Shown in pieces: positions 25,918 through 34,368 of a DNA stretch of 64,000 nucleotides. The translations under genes were made by a program, and so were the position numbers. Location of the stretch: the NCBI RefSeq assembly GCF_000282615.1, contig NZ_AKIY01000259.1:1-64000 (forward strand), read 5' to 3'. Origin of the DNA: Bradyrhizobium sp. YR681. GTDB lineage: Bacteria; Pseudomonadota; Alphaproteobacteria; Rhizobiales; Xanthobacteraceae. The notes below the pieces were generated by a model. It searched no databases. It worked only from the letters and a program-made list of their open reading frames with translations, and had not been told where the DNA came from. Each line of letters opens with the position of its first letter. Positions within the stretch are counted from its first letter, which is position 1.

Positions 25918-26903
25918 GGCTCACCTCCGACTTGAGCACCACGGTATTGTCCGGTCAGACTGTGAAGAAAGGCGACGATCGCCTTCACCTGCGAATCGGT
26001 CAGCGTCGCGTTCAATTGCGACTTCCCCATCTTGCGAACCGCGTCGTCGAGCGTCGGCGCGCTGCCGTCATGGAAGTAAGGCGCGGTCGTCGCGACATTG
26101 CGCAGGCTGGGCACGCGCAGAATGACGGGATCTGGAGAGGCCAGAGGATAAAATATGCCGTGACGCTGAAACAGGTTTCCACCGATATTGACACCCTGAT
26201 GGCACGAGGCACAGCCGAGGGATTTGAACTCGCGGTAACCGTTCAATTCCTCCGGGCTCAGCGCGGTCTTGTCGCCCGCGAGCCAGCGGTCGAACCTGCT
26301 GCCGGGCGTCACCAGCGTCTTTTCAAAGCTCGCAAGGGCGTCGACGATATCGCCGGCGTCCGGACCGCGACCATAGGCGGCCAGAAAGCCGACGCGCATC
26401 GCCGGATCCAGGTCGAGCTTCTCCGCGATCGCGGCCAGATTACTGCCCATGATCCGTGGGCTGACAAGCGACGCCGTGACGTCGGCCTCTACGCTGCGAT
26501 ATCTTCCGTCCCAGCCGAAACGAAAATTGTGGGTCGCGTTGAACACAGTTAGCGTGTTGAGCGGCAGCTCCTTGCCGTCCAGACCGATGTCGCGCCGCTT
26601 CGTGCTGGCACCGTTGGTGCCGATATCGTGGCACGACGAGCAGCTTCTCGAATTGTCGCGCGACAGGCGGGCATCGCTGAACAGACGCTCACCCAGCTTG
26701 ACCTTGCGTGGATCAAGCGCAGGAGCGGACGGCATGGGTGTAATCGGCTCGTCTCCACCGTGCCAGTGAAGCCGCACCGGGGGAGCTGGTTGTGGCGGCG
26801 CCTGAGAGGGCTGCAGCCCGCTGAGGACCAGCACACAGATCGCGACGACGTGGCGCCGACGCAGGAAGTCAAGCACGATGCTGGTCGGGGCAAATCCGGA
26901 CAC
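25914..26903 (-). CDS. Di-haem cytochrome c peroxidase (MauG/CCP family)
   Basis: A 329-residue periplasmic protein with an N-terminal signal sequence (VVAICVLVLSGL). Two haem c sites are present: CSSCH at 88-92 and CASCH at 231-235, the spacing expected for bacterial di-haem peroxidases. FNATHNFRFGWDGR near 121-134 is the characteristic middle stretch. It would reduce hydrogen peroxide with electrons from a c-type cytochrome, or oxidise another substrate as in MauG. Its coupling to the sensor kinase gene (ATGA) suggests that the kinase reports on, or depends on, a periplasmic redox event. Confidence 0.92.
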   Translation of the reverse strand: MSGFAPTSIVLDFLRRRHVVAICVLVLSGLQPSQAPPQPAPPVRLHWHGGDEPITPMPSAPALDPRKVKLGERLFSDARLSRDNSRSCSSCHDIGTNGASTKRRDIGLDGKELPLNTLTVFNATHNFRFGWDGRYRSVEADVTASLVSPRIMGSNLAAIAEKLDLDPAMRVGFLAAYGRGPDAGDIVDALASFEKTLVTPGSRFDRWLAGDKTALSPEELNGYREFKSLGCASCHQGVNIGGNLFQRHGIFYPLASPDPVILRVPSLRNVATTAPYFHDGSAPTLDDAVRKMGKSQLNATLTDSQVKAIVAFLHSLTGQYRGAQVGGEP

Positions 26904-26909
26904 TGATCG

Positions 26910-27140
26910 TCACATAGGCGTCGTCATATATTTCAGCAACGTGTGGCCGCGGCCGATTGCACCCGTAACCTTCAAGTCTTCTTGATCGATGCAGCGGCGC
27001 ATCTCCGCCGCATCGATCAGCTGCCTCATCCGGCCGTACATTATCGAGCCGGCGCTGAGGCCGCGCGAGATGAGGACACGAGCAAGCGCGTGGTAAAAAT
27101 CAAATCCGGCGATTGTGCAATAGATCGCGTCAGCAATCAC
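26910..27140 (-). CDS. Small hypothetical protein overlapping the DUF1127 gene
   Basis: A possible 76-residue product starting at GTG 27140, eleven bases inside the end of the DUF1127 gene, with GAGG seven bases upstream. It ends seven bases before the peroxidase start, so it fills an otherwise empty 226-base gap. Composition is mixed with no clear domain. The second half (MRQLIDAAEMRRCIDQEDL) looks helical and charged. Coupling and ribosome site support it, but I do not recognise a family. Confidence 0.45.
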   Translation of the reverse strand: MIADAIYCTIAGFDFYHALARVLISRGLSAGSIMYGRMRQLIDAAEMRRCIDQEDLKVTGAIGRGHTLLKYMTTPM

Positions 27141-27756
27141 GGCAGTACCTCACCATCCGCTCGATATCCGCCCGCCCGCGGATGCCGATATCCAGCAAGG
27201 TCCTATCGTCGTATTCCGCGAGGGCCTTGACCGCCCGTCTGACCTCGCGCTCGTTGCGCCAGCGCGTCCAAAACGCCACGACAGTCTCCCCGAGCCCGGC
27301 GATCCAGTCCGCGTTGCGACGCGGAGGCTGCTCCGCCCAGGCGGCAAGCCCCGGCACGATCACGTTAGAATCGCTCAAGGCTTGTGAAGCGCGCCGCTCG
27401 TAGATCATCGCCGGCTGACGGCTTGCAGCGACGTGCGCCCGGTGCGCATCTGCGCGGGCCGATGCCTCATCGATGGAAAACGTCGCGCTCGGATGCAGCG
27501 ACGCGCCGTAGAGCGCAAAGCCCTCCATGAGAAACGCCATTGCCGTCCACCACCATCCGCTGGTCGCGCTATCCATCTCCACGAACGGCACCGCAGGCGG
27601 CGGCGCCGCGTATTCCGGTCTGTCCGATGCGGCACCGGCGCCCCTGCCGCGGCCACGACCGCCCGGTACATCGAAGCCGCGCGGGGCTCGGCCGGCCCGT
27701 ATATCGGGGGGCTGAACCATCCGATTCGTGACTGATGGGAGCTGCTGTTTCAGCAT
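27130..27756 (-). CDS. DUF1127 domain protein with long N-terminal extension
   Basis: A 208-residue protein whose last 50 residues are a typical DUF1127 domain (ALAEYDDRTLLDIGIRGRADIERMVRY). Ahead of it is a low-complexity Gly/Arg region (about 22-45), a Trp-rich hydrophobic patch (TSGWWWTAMAFLMEGFALYG) and a polar linker. Short DUF1127 proteins are alphaproteobacterial regulators reported to act in phosphate, carbon and RNA-related control, and are usually about 50-100 residues, so this one is extended. AGGAGA lies eight bases before the ATG. Confidence 0.82.
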   Translation of the reverse strand: MLKQQLPSVTNRMVQPPDIRAGRAPRGFDVPGGRGRGRGAGAASDRPEYAAPPPAVPFVEMDSATSGWWWTAMAFLMEGFALYGASLHPSATFSIDEASARADAHRAHVAASRQPAMIYERRASQALSDSNVIVPGLAAWAEQPPRRNADWIAGLGETVVAFWTRWRNEREVRRAVKALAEYDDRTLLDIGIRGRADIERMVRYCRDC

Positions 27757-27880
27757 GGGGAAATTCTCCTGCGCGATGTTTGCAGAAGTGATCCTGGGGC
27801 TGCCCCGTTACGCGACCATCACCGTCAAGCCGAAAACGGTTACAGCTGCAGTCTGGCGCCACCACGTTTCCACGCCGCGA

Positions 27881-28606
27881 TTAGAACGGTTCTACCGCGA
27901 GCGTGAAGACGTAACCGACGCCCCGCTCGGTCTGGATGATGCGCGGCGCGCTCGGGTCGGTCTCCAGTTTGCGCCGCAGCCGCAGCACCTGAACATCGAT
28001 GCTCCGGTCGAAGATATCTTCATGGATGCGGGTCGCCTGAAGCAGGTACTCGCGGCTCAGCGGGCGCTGCGGCGCTTCGAGAAAGGCCAGCAGCAGCGCA
28101 TATTCGCCCTTGCTGAGGGGGACCTGCGCATTTCCCGAGTCCAGCAGCCGGCGGCCGCGGCGCTCGAGTCTCCAACCGTTGAAGCGATAGCCGCCGCGCT
28201 CGGGTTCACGCGCCCGCGCCGCCCGCCCCATCTCCTGACGCCGCAGCACGGCGCGGACGCGTGCCAGCAGCTCCCTCAGGCTGAATGGCTTGATGATGTA
28301 GTCGTCGGCGCCAAGCTCGAGACCGACGATGCGGTCGATCTCGTCGGGCCGGTGCCCGGTCGTGATGATGACGGGTACATCGGATTGGGCGCGAATTTCC
28401 CTGAGCATATCGAGACCATCGTCCTGGCCCAGGCGCAGATCGAGAATGATCAGACTGGGCTGCGCTCCCTCCAGATGTCGATGCAGTTCGGCCCGGTTGG
28501 AGGCGGCCCTGCTTGGTACGTTGTGTTCTTCCAGATATTTGATCACCATCTGCCGTAGGGTGGAGTCGTCATCGACGACGATGATATGGCCGACGTCTGC
28601 CAACAT
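27881..28606 (-). CDS. OmpR-family response regulator
   Basis: A 241-residue two-domain regulator starting MLADVGHIIVVDDD. The receiver has the acidic pocket VVDDD, phospho-acceptor Asp in LIILDLRLG, Thr in VIITTGH and Lys in IIKPFS. The C-terminal winged helix (about 145-240) has the recognition stretch RSIDVQVLRLRRKLE and the hairpin TERGVGYVF. GAGAG about eight bases upstream supports this start over a longer frame. It is the only complete receiver near the hybrid kinase and is likely its output. Confidence 0.93.
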   Translation of the reverse strand: MLADVGHIIVVDDDSTLRQMVIKYLEEHNVPSRAASNRAELHRHLEGAQPSLIILDLRLGQDDGLDMLREIRAQSDVPVIITTGHRPDEIDRIVGLELGADDYIIKPFSLRELLARVRAVLRRQEMGRAARAREPERGGYRFNGWRLERRGRRLLDSGNAQVPLSKGEYALLLAFLEAPQRPLSREYLLQATRIHEDIFDRSIDVQVLRLRRKLETDPSAPRIIQTERGVGYVFTLAVEPF

Positions 28607-29210
28607 ATTTGATCTCTCAAACTTGCCCCAGGAATTTGCCTCAAGCCAATCACGCTTGCTGCGCAATGTCGGGGTCTGAACACGCAATGGACCGCTTGCT
28701 CCAAAAGAAGCATGAAAATAGGCACCGTATCCGCCGACGGCGGCTTCGACCGCTCGAAATGAACAATCGCTTGCCGACAGCGTCTCTTGATATGTACGAG
28801 CGACGAACAAACACGTTCGCGATCATGAACGCAAAGTAGGTCATTTTTCCATCGCATTCCGCGGAATCTCCTAGACGTGAAGAATTGTGATCCACACCCT
28901 TTGCTACTTTAGAGAAGGGCCCGACTGTCGGGACTTGAACGAAATTTTCCCCATCGCGCGCCGTATTCGCCGATGACCGGACAACCGGCGGCCGGAATTA
29001 CCGGACTGTTTCGGCGGTTGGGGGCAAGGGTTACAATTGTAACGTAGTGCGAATTCCGACGTGCCTGCGCATCTCGCCATCGCCACGGTGCGTTGCCGCC
29101 GTAACCATTTCGCAGTGGACCGGAAGTCTTCCCGTAACGGCCATCCCGGCATTTCTCCTCTGCTCATCGACCGGCACCAGACCGCCAGTCGACAACAGAG
29201 GATCCATCCC
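28607..29210. other. 604-base divergent intergenic region, no gene seen
   Basis: Lies between the leftward response regulator and the rightward glycosyltransferase. It is more A+T rich than its neighbours around 28680-28910, consistent with promoters. It contains the short inverted repeat CCCGAC-t-GTCGGG (28920-28932) and a 14-base palindrome at 29030-29043. No open frame has a convincing start, so I see no protein or RNA gene. Confidence 0.6.
29030..29043. promoter_or_regulatory. Perfect palindrome GTTACAATTGTAAC, candidate operator
   Basis: Fourteen bases of perfect dyad symmetry, 167 bases before the glycosyltransferase start and unlike the surrounding GC-rich DNA. The form suits a homodimeric repressor of the TetR, MarR or GntR type. 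No such regulator gene is adjacent. Confidence 0.45.
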
Positions 29211-30563
29211 ATGAAAATTCTCTTCGCTTCGACGCCGGCGACAGGCCATCTCAACCCGATGCTGGCGATCGCCGACATCCTCGTTGCCGATGGCCACGAG
29301 ATCGCCTTCCTGACTGGGACGGTGTTTCGCGCTCGCGTCGAGGCCAGCGGCGCGAGATTCTTCCCCCTTCCCGCCGGCGCCGATTTTGATCTGCGCGACA
29401 TTCTCTCGGTGGTTCCCGAGTTGAAGACCATCGCACCGGGACCCGAATGGCTGCGCGTCGCCTGCGAACGCATCTTCGTCGACGCCATCCCGGCACAGAA
29501 CCAGGGCCTGCACGAATCGCTCGAACACTTTCAGGCCGACATCATCGTCGGCGACGACATGCTCTTCGGCGTGCTGCCGATGCTGCTCGGCCCGAGAGAG
29601 GAACGGCCGCCGGTCGTCCTGTGCGGGACATCCTTCCTGCACTGGGCCCGCGACGACGGCGCACCGAACTTTCTCGGCCTGCCGCCCGCGACGACGGAAG
29701 AGCAACGCCGGCAATACGCCATCATCGCAGACGAGCACGACGCGAATGTCGATCAGCCCGTGCTGCGCAGCCTGAACAGGGTACTGAAGTCGTTCGGCGT
29801 CCGGCCCGTCACGATTCCGCTGTTCCACTCCGTCATCGAGCTTGCCGACGCCTATATGCAGCTGTCGGTGCCGAGCTTCGAATTTCCGCGGAGGTTTCCG
29901 TCCACGGTGCATTTCGTCGGCACGCCGCCGATCATTCGGGACCAGGTCCCGTTGCCGCCGTGGGCGGACGAGCTCGACGGTTCGCGCAAGGTGGTGCTGG
30001 TGACCCAGGGCACCGTCGCCAACCACAATTTCGGCCTGCTCGTCGCCCCGACGCTCAAAGCGCTCGCGGACGAGCCGGACGTGCTGGTGATCGCCACGGC
30101 CGGCGGCCGTCCGGTTGACGCGGTGCCCGGCCCCGTCCCATCCAACGCGCGGATCGCCAGCTTTCTGCCGTTCGAATGGCTGCTGCCGCGCGCCGACGTG
30201 CTCGTCACCAATGGCGGCTACGGCAGCGTCAACCAGGCCATGAGCTTCGGCATTCCGCTGGTGACTGCGGGCATGACGGAGGACAAGGCCGACGTCAATG
30301 CGCGGGTGGCGTGGTCCGGCGTCGGCATCAATCTCGCCACCAACGAGCCGACGCCTGAAGCGTTGCGCGAGGCGGTGCGCACCGTGCTGGATCGGCCGGC
30401 CCACCGCATGCGCGCTTCGCGGTTGGCCGACGAGTTTGCCAGCATCGGCACCCGATCGGCGGTGCTGCGGATCATCAAGCGGCTCGTCGCTGATACGGAC
30501 GAGCCGCAGCGAACCGGCACGACGGAGGCAGGCCGGAGGTCGGCGCGTCGCCAGGCGATCTGA
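29211..30563 (+). CDS. UGT/MGT-type glycosyltransferase (family 1)
   Basis: A 450-residue GT1 enzyme starting MKILFASTPATGHLNPML, the family's acceptor-side signature. The C-terminal domain carries VVLVTQGTVAN near 265 and the nucleotide-sugar loop ASFLPFEWLLPRADVLVTNGG, followed by GSVNQAMSFGIPLV. Such enzymes glycosylate lipids, macrolides or other small hydrophobic acceptors with UDP- or dTDP-sugars. AGAGGA lies upstream of the chosen ATG. It is followed by a hairpin and an exporter gene, which suggests that a glycosylated small molecule is made and possibly exported. Confidence 0.9.
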   Translation: MKILFASTPATGHLNPMLAIADILVADGHEIAFLTGTVFRARVEASGARFFPLPAGADFDLRDILSVVPELKTIAPGPEWLRVACERIFVDAIPAQNQGLHESLEHFQADIIVGDDMLFGVLPMLLGPREERPPVVLCGTSFLHWARDDGAPNFLGLPPATTEEQRRQYAIIADEHDANVDQPVLRSLNRVLKSFGVRPVTIPLFHSVIELADAYMQLSVPSFEFPRRFPSTVHFVGTPPIIRDQVPLPPWADELDGSRKVVLVTQGTVANHNFGLLVAPTLKALADEPDVLVIATAGGRPVDAVPGPVPSNARIASFLPFEWLLPRADVLVTNGGYGSVNQAMSFGIPLVTAGMTEDKADVNARVAWSGVGINLATNEPTPEALREAVRTVLDRPAHRMRASRLADEFASIGTRSAVLRIIKRLVADTDEPQRTGTTEAGRRSARRQAI

Positions 30564-30592
30564 CATCAGCTGACGCGATCCGACCCCGCCTC

Positions 30593-30626
30593 GGGAAGGA
30601 GGGGACCGTCCCTTCCCCTCCTTCCC
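30593..30626. terminator. Strong hairpin between glycosyltransferase and exporter genes
   Basis: Perfect arms GGGAAGGAGGGGA (30593-30605) and TCCCCTCCTTCCC (30614-30626) enclose an eight-base loop. The stem starts thirty bases after the stop codon. The downstream bases lack a T-run, so termination may be partial or Rho-assisted. Confidence 0.65.
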
Positions 30627-30668
30627 ACACTCTGTCGCATGCGAACGCCCCATCGTGAATATCCTGCC

Positions 30669-31910
30669 ATGAAGATCCAGCCTGCTTCCGTCGCCTTTAC
30701 GATTCTGCTCGGCTTCCTCGCGGCGGTGCCGTATTCCGGCATCGACATCAACCTGCCGGCGCTGGCCGCGACCGGTGCCGCGCTGGGGGCAAGCCCATCG
30801 CATGTCGGCCTCACCATGAGCGCCTTCATGCTGAGCCTTGCGATCGCGCCGCTCATCTACGGGCCGATCTCCGACCGTGCTGGCCGCAAGCCCGTGATCC
30901 TGTTCGGCCTGGCGCTGTTCGTGGTCGCAAGCCTCGCCTGCGCGGCGGCGCAGTCGCTGACGATGCTGCTGATCTGCCGTGCGATCCAGGGCATTGGCGC
31001 GGCCAGCACGGCGACGACCTTTGCAATCATCCGCGACCTGTTCGACGAGGCATCCGGGCGCGCCAAGATCGGCAGTGTCATGATCGCCATCAATGTCGTG
31101 ACCGTGATTGCACCGAGCGCCGGTGCCGCGCTGCTCGCGATCGGCGGATGGCGAATGATCTATTCAAGCCAGGCCGTGGCCGGACTCATGCTCATCCCGG
31201 CGGTGCTGTGGGGACTGGCCGAGAGTGCGAAGCTCGATACCGGCGGCCGCATTGCCGCGTCTGCAGTCGTCAAAGACTATCTGCGCATCGTCACACATCC
31301 GGTTTCAATGGCCTTCATCCTGGTCGGCGCCGCCGCCGGCTCCGCCGTGTTTGCCTATGTCACGGGCTCTTCGCTGTATTTCATCAGCGTCGCCGGCCTG
31401 CAGCCGAAGCAATATGGCATGATCTTCAGCGCCTGCTCGGCGGCAGTGATGTTCGGCGCCTTCCTCGACGGCCAGCTGGGCCGGCGCGGCGTCGCGCCCG
31501 CGGACGTGCTGACGGTCGGACTGGTGCTCCTGTTTGCGGCCTCGAGCACGATGCTCGTGACGACCCTGGCCGGCTGGAGCCCGCCCGCTTTCGTTGCGGC
31601 GCTGCTGATCGCGGTGGCACTCGCCTTCGGGCTCAGCATGCCGAACCTCATGAATGCGACGATGCAGCCGCTGCCTGATATCGCCGGCGCCGTCAGCGCC
31701 GCGGCCGGCACCGTCCAGATGACCGCCGGCGCGATCGCCAGCGGCGCGGTCGCATTGCTTTTTGACGGACGCACGGCGCTTTCGATGGCCGCCATCATGA
31801 CCGCCGCCTCGCTGCTGGCGCTGGCGCTCTATCTGCGCTTTGGCAGGTCGGCCGGGCGTCGCACGAGGCAGGACGCCGCAATGGCGACCGAAAGCACGAC
31901 GCTGTCGTAA
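30669..31910 (+). CDS. MFS exporter (Bcr/CflA drug-resistance type)
   Basis: About 413 residues with twelve transmembrane helices. The loop motif GPISDRAGRKPVILFG near 70 and the motif C region (APSAGAALLAIGGWRMIY near 150) mark it as a drug:proton antiporter of the DHA1 Bcr/CflA group. A start ten codons upstream (ATG 30639) is possible; neither has a strong ribosome site. It may export the product of the neighbouring glycosyltransferase, though family members usually carry xenobiotics. The stop is 22 bases from the convergent LysR gene. Confidence 0.9.
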   Translation: MKIQPASVAFTILLGFLAAVPYSGIDINLPALAATGAALGASPSHVGLTMSAFMLSLAIAPLIYGPISDRAGRKPVILFGLALFVVASLACAAAQSLTMLLICRAIQGIGAASTATTFAIIRDLFDEASGRAKIGSVMIAINVVTVIAPSAGAALLAIGGWRMIYSSQAVAGLMLIPAVLWGLAESAKLDTGGRIAASAVVKDYLRIVTHPVSMAFILVGAAAGSAVFAYVTGSSLYFISVAGLQPKQYGMIFSACSAAVMFGAFLDGQLGRRGVAPADVLTVGLVLLFAASSTMLVTTLAGWSPPAFVAALLIAVALAFGLSMPNLMNATMQPLPDIAGAVSAAAGTVQMTAGAIASGAVALLFDGRTALSMAAIMTAASLLALALYLRFGRSAGRRTRQDAAMATESTTLS

Positions 31911-31932
31911 TCCGTTTCGACCGGCGTGCCGG

Positions 31933-32856
31933 TCACTTCGCCGCGTCGATCCAGATCCCCGGCTCCGAATGCTCGCGGATGTAGGTGACGAGAAAATCGG
32001 AAAAGGCCCTGATCTTGGCCGGCAGGCCGGCACGGTTCTGGTAGGCGATGTTCATGGTGAGCAGAGGCAGCTCCCAGTCCGGCAGCACCGGGACGAGACG
32101 GCCGGCTGCGATGTCGCTCTGCACGATGTAGAGCGGCTGGATCAGGATGCCGAGCCCCGCCAGCGCCGCGCCGCGGATGACCTGACCGTCATTGCTGTCG
32201 AGCGTCGGCGTGATGCGGACCGTCTGCGCGCCATGACCTTTGCGCAGACGCAGCGAATAGGGATCGTTGGCGAGATTGTAGACCAGCATGTTGTGGCGCG
32301 CGAGATCGGCGGGCTGCTCCAGCTCGCCTGCGCCTGCGAGATAGGACGGTGCGGCCGCGAGCACGCGCCGCATCTGGCCGATGCGTCGGACGATGATGTT
32401 GGAATCCGGCTCCTGCTCGCGCGTGCGGATCGCGACGTCGATGCCCGCCTCGATGAAGTCGGGATAGCGGTTGGCGGTGGTGATCTGCATGTTGAGCTTC
32501 GGATAGCGCACGCGGAAGGACGGCAGCATCGGCGCCAGATAGATCACCGCAAAGGACAGCGAGCTCGTGACCCGCAGCATGCCCTGCGGTGACAGCGCGC
32601 GATCGCTGACGATGTCCTCGGCTTCCGCCAGCTCGCTCAGAACCCGGCTGGAACGCTCCAGCAATTCCTGGCCCGCCTCGGTCAGCCACAGCCGGCGCGT
32701 GTTGCGCTCGATCAGCCGGACGGCGAGGCGCTCCTCAAGCGCACTGAGATAGCGGCTCGCCGCCGCATTCGACATGCGCAAGGCCTCGGCGGCCTTGGAC
32801 AGGCTGCCGAGTTCGGCCGTCTTGGCGAACACCTCCAACTGCAGCAGGCGATCCAT
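31933..32856 (-). CDS. LysR-family transcriptional regulator
   Basis: A 307-residue LTTR. The N-terminal winged helix (MDRLLQLEVFAKTAELGSL, then KAAEALRMSNAAASRYLSALE) is followed by the periplasmic-binding-like effector domain (about 90-300). The helix-turn-helix begins later than usual after a short lead. It is divergent from the hydroxyquinol catabolic genes with a 108-base shared promoter region, the classic layout for an activator of that operon. The effector is probably a pathway intermediate. Confidence 0.92.
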   Translation of the reverse strand: MDRLLQLEVFAKTAELGSLSKAAEALRMSNAAASRYLSALEERLAVRLIERNTRRLWLTEAGQELLERSSRVLSELAEAEDIVSDRALSPQGMLRVTSSLSFAVIYLAPMLPSFRVRYPKLNMQITTANRYPDFIEAGIDVAIRTREQEPDSNIIVRRIGQMRRVLAAAPSYLAGAGELEQPADLARHNMLVYNLANDPYSLRLRKGHGAQTVRITPTLDSNDGQVIRGAALAGLGILIQPLYIVQSDIAAGRLVPVLPDWELPLLTMNIAYQNRAGLPAKIRAFSDFLVTYIREHSEPGIWIDAAK

Positions 32857-32875
32857 TTTTCCACTTTTAGGAAAA
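32857..32875. promoter_or_regulatory. Inverted repeat TTTTCC-N7-GGAAAA beside the LysR start
   Basis: Arms TTTTCC (32857-32862) and GGAAAA (32870-32875) abut the LysR start codon in the A+T-rich divergent region 32857-32964. Position and symmetry fit an autoregulatory LysR contact, but the arms do not show a clear T-N11-A core. Confidence 0.3.
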
Positions 32876-32964
32876 GAGACTTACAATTATTGGCCTTTAT
32901 TTCCGTATCCCGCAAGTCAAAATGGCCCCAACACAAGCAAGATGACAGGCGAGGAAATCAGGAA

Positions 32965-33288
32965 ATGTCGGGCCCGATCAGGCACATCGTGATGTGGCGG
33001 CTGCGCGGGGAGACCCAGGAAGAGCGCTCCGCCGCCCGGCTGAAGGTCAAAACCCTGTTCGAGGGCCTGCGCGGCCGGATCGACGGCCTCACCCATATCG
33101 AGGTCGGCGTCGATGTCAGCGCGGTCGACTACGCCTGCGACGTTGTCCTATTTTCCGAATTCACCGACCACGCGGCGCTCGCGGCCTACGCCACCCACCC
33201 CGAACATTTGCGCGTCCGCGAGGCGCTGGGCGACTTGCGGATCGGACGCTTCCAGGTCGATTATCCCATCAAAGAGACCGGCGCATGA
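32965..33288 (+). CDS. Dabb family (stress-responsive alpha/beta-barrel) protein
   Basis: A 107-residue protein starting MSGPIRHIVMWRL, the ferredoxin-like fold of Dabb proteins. It has the helix ARLKVKTLFEGLRGRI and a C-terminal strand FQVDYPI. Members form dimers and include enzymes and unknowns in aromatic catabolic clusters. First gene of the operon; its stop overlaps the maleylacetate reductase start (ATGA). A small-molecule binding or isomerase role is possible but unproven. Confidence 0.85.
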   Translation: MSGPIRHIVMWRLRGETQEERSAARLKVKTLFEGLRGRIDGLTHIEVGVDVSAVDYACDVVLFSEFTDHAALAAYATHPEHLRVREALGDLRIGRFQVDYPIKETGA

Positions 33289-34364
33289 TCGGTTCGTTCA
33301 CCTTTGAAAACCTGCCCTGCCGCGTCGTGTTCGGCAGCGGAACGCTGGCCTCCGCCAAAGCCGAGATCGAGCAGCTCGGCGGCAAGCGCGCGCTGGTGCT
33401 GACGACGCCGCAGCAGGAGACGCAGGGCAAGAGCCTGGGGGCGGCGCTCGGCCCGCTCTATGCCGGCATCTTCCCGGGCGCGACCATGCATACGCCGGTC
33501 GAGGTGACGGAGCGCGCGCTCGCCGCGATGAAGGCGTGCGAGGCCGATTGCGTCGTCTCCCTCGGCGGCGGCTCGACCACCGGTCTCGGCAAGGCGCTGG
33601 CCTTGCGCACCGGAATCAACCAGCTCTGCATTCCCACCACCTATGCCGGCTCGGAGATGACGCCGATTGTCGGCCAGACCGAGAACGGCCTGAAGACAAC
33701 GGTGCGCGATGCGGCCGTGCTGCCGGAGACCGTGATCTACGACGTCGATCTCACCATGACGCTGCCGGCGAGTCTCGCTGCGACATCCGGCATCAACGCG
33801 ATCGCTCATGCGGTCGAGGCGCTTTACGCGCGCGACACGAATCCTGTGACGTCGCTGATGGCGGAAGAAGGCATCCGCGCATTGGCGCGCTCCCTGCCCG
33901 CCATTGCCGCCAACAGCAATGATCGCGACGCCCGCACCGAAGCGCTCTACGGCGCCTGGCTGTGCGGGGTCTGCCTCGGCACCGTCGGCATGGCGCTGCA
34001 TCACAAGCTCTGCCACACGCTCGGCGGCACGTTCGACCTGCCGCACGCGGAGACTCATACGATCGTGCTGCCACATGCGCTGGCCTACAACGCGCCAGCC
34101 GTGCCCGAGGCCATGGCGCGGATTTCGCGCGCAATCAGCGTCGCCGATGCCTCGCAGGGACTTTTCGACCTCGCCAAGCGGCTGGGTGCGAAAGTCGCGC
34201 TGCGCGACATCGGCATGCCCGAGAGCGGCATCGACAGGGCCGCCGATCTTGCCGTCACCAATGCCTACTGGAATCCGCGCCCGCTCGAGCGGGGCGCCAT
34301 CCGCGACCTGATCGCGCGCGCCTGGGCCGGCGAGCGGCCTGTTGCCATCAAAGCGGCGGCTTAA
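33285..34364 (+). CDS. Maleylacetate reductase
   Basis: A 359-residue iron-containing-alcohol-dehydrogenase-fold enzyme that reduces maleylacetate to 3-oxoadipate with NAD(P)H. N-terminal FENLPCRVVFGSGT is the maleylacetate reductase signature. SLGGGSTTGLGKA binds the dinucleotide, and the metal-site region has AIAHAVEALYA and MALHHKLCHTLGGTFDLPHAETH. Coupled to the Dabb gene by ATGA. It takes the product of the hydroxyquinol dioxygenase encoded 2.3 kb downstream. Confidence 0.93.
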   Translation: MIGSFTFENLPCRVVFGSGTLASAKAEIEQLGGKRALVLTTPQQETQGKSLGAALGPLYAGIFPGATMHTPVEVTERALAAMKACEADCVVSLGGGSTTGLGKALALRTGINQLCIPTTYAGSEMTPIVGQTENGLKTTVRDAAVLPETVIYDVDLTMTLPASLAATSGINAIAHAVEALYARDTNPVTSLMAEEGIRALARSLPAIAANSNDRDARTEALYGAWLCGVCLGTVGMALHHKLCHTLGGTFDLPHAETHTIVLPHALAYNAPAVPEAMARISRAISVADASQGLFDLAKRLGAKVALRDIGMPESGIDRAADLAVTNAYWNPRPLERGAIRDLIARAWAGERPVAIKAAA

Positions 34365-34368
34365 GGCG

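Noticed and set aside
28920-28932. CCCGAC-t-GTCGGG inverted repeat as a terminator
   Set aside because: Only six pairs, not placed after any gene end and no T-run; probably chance in GC-rich DNA.
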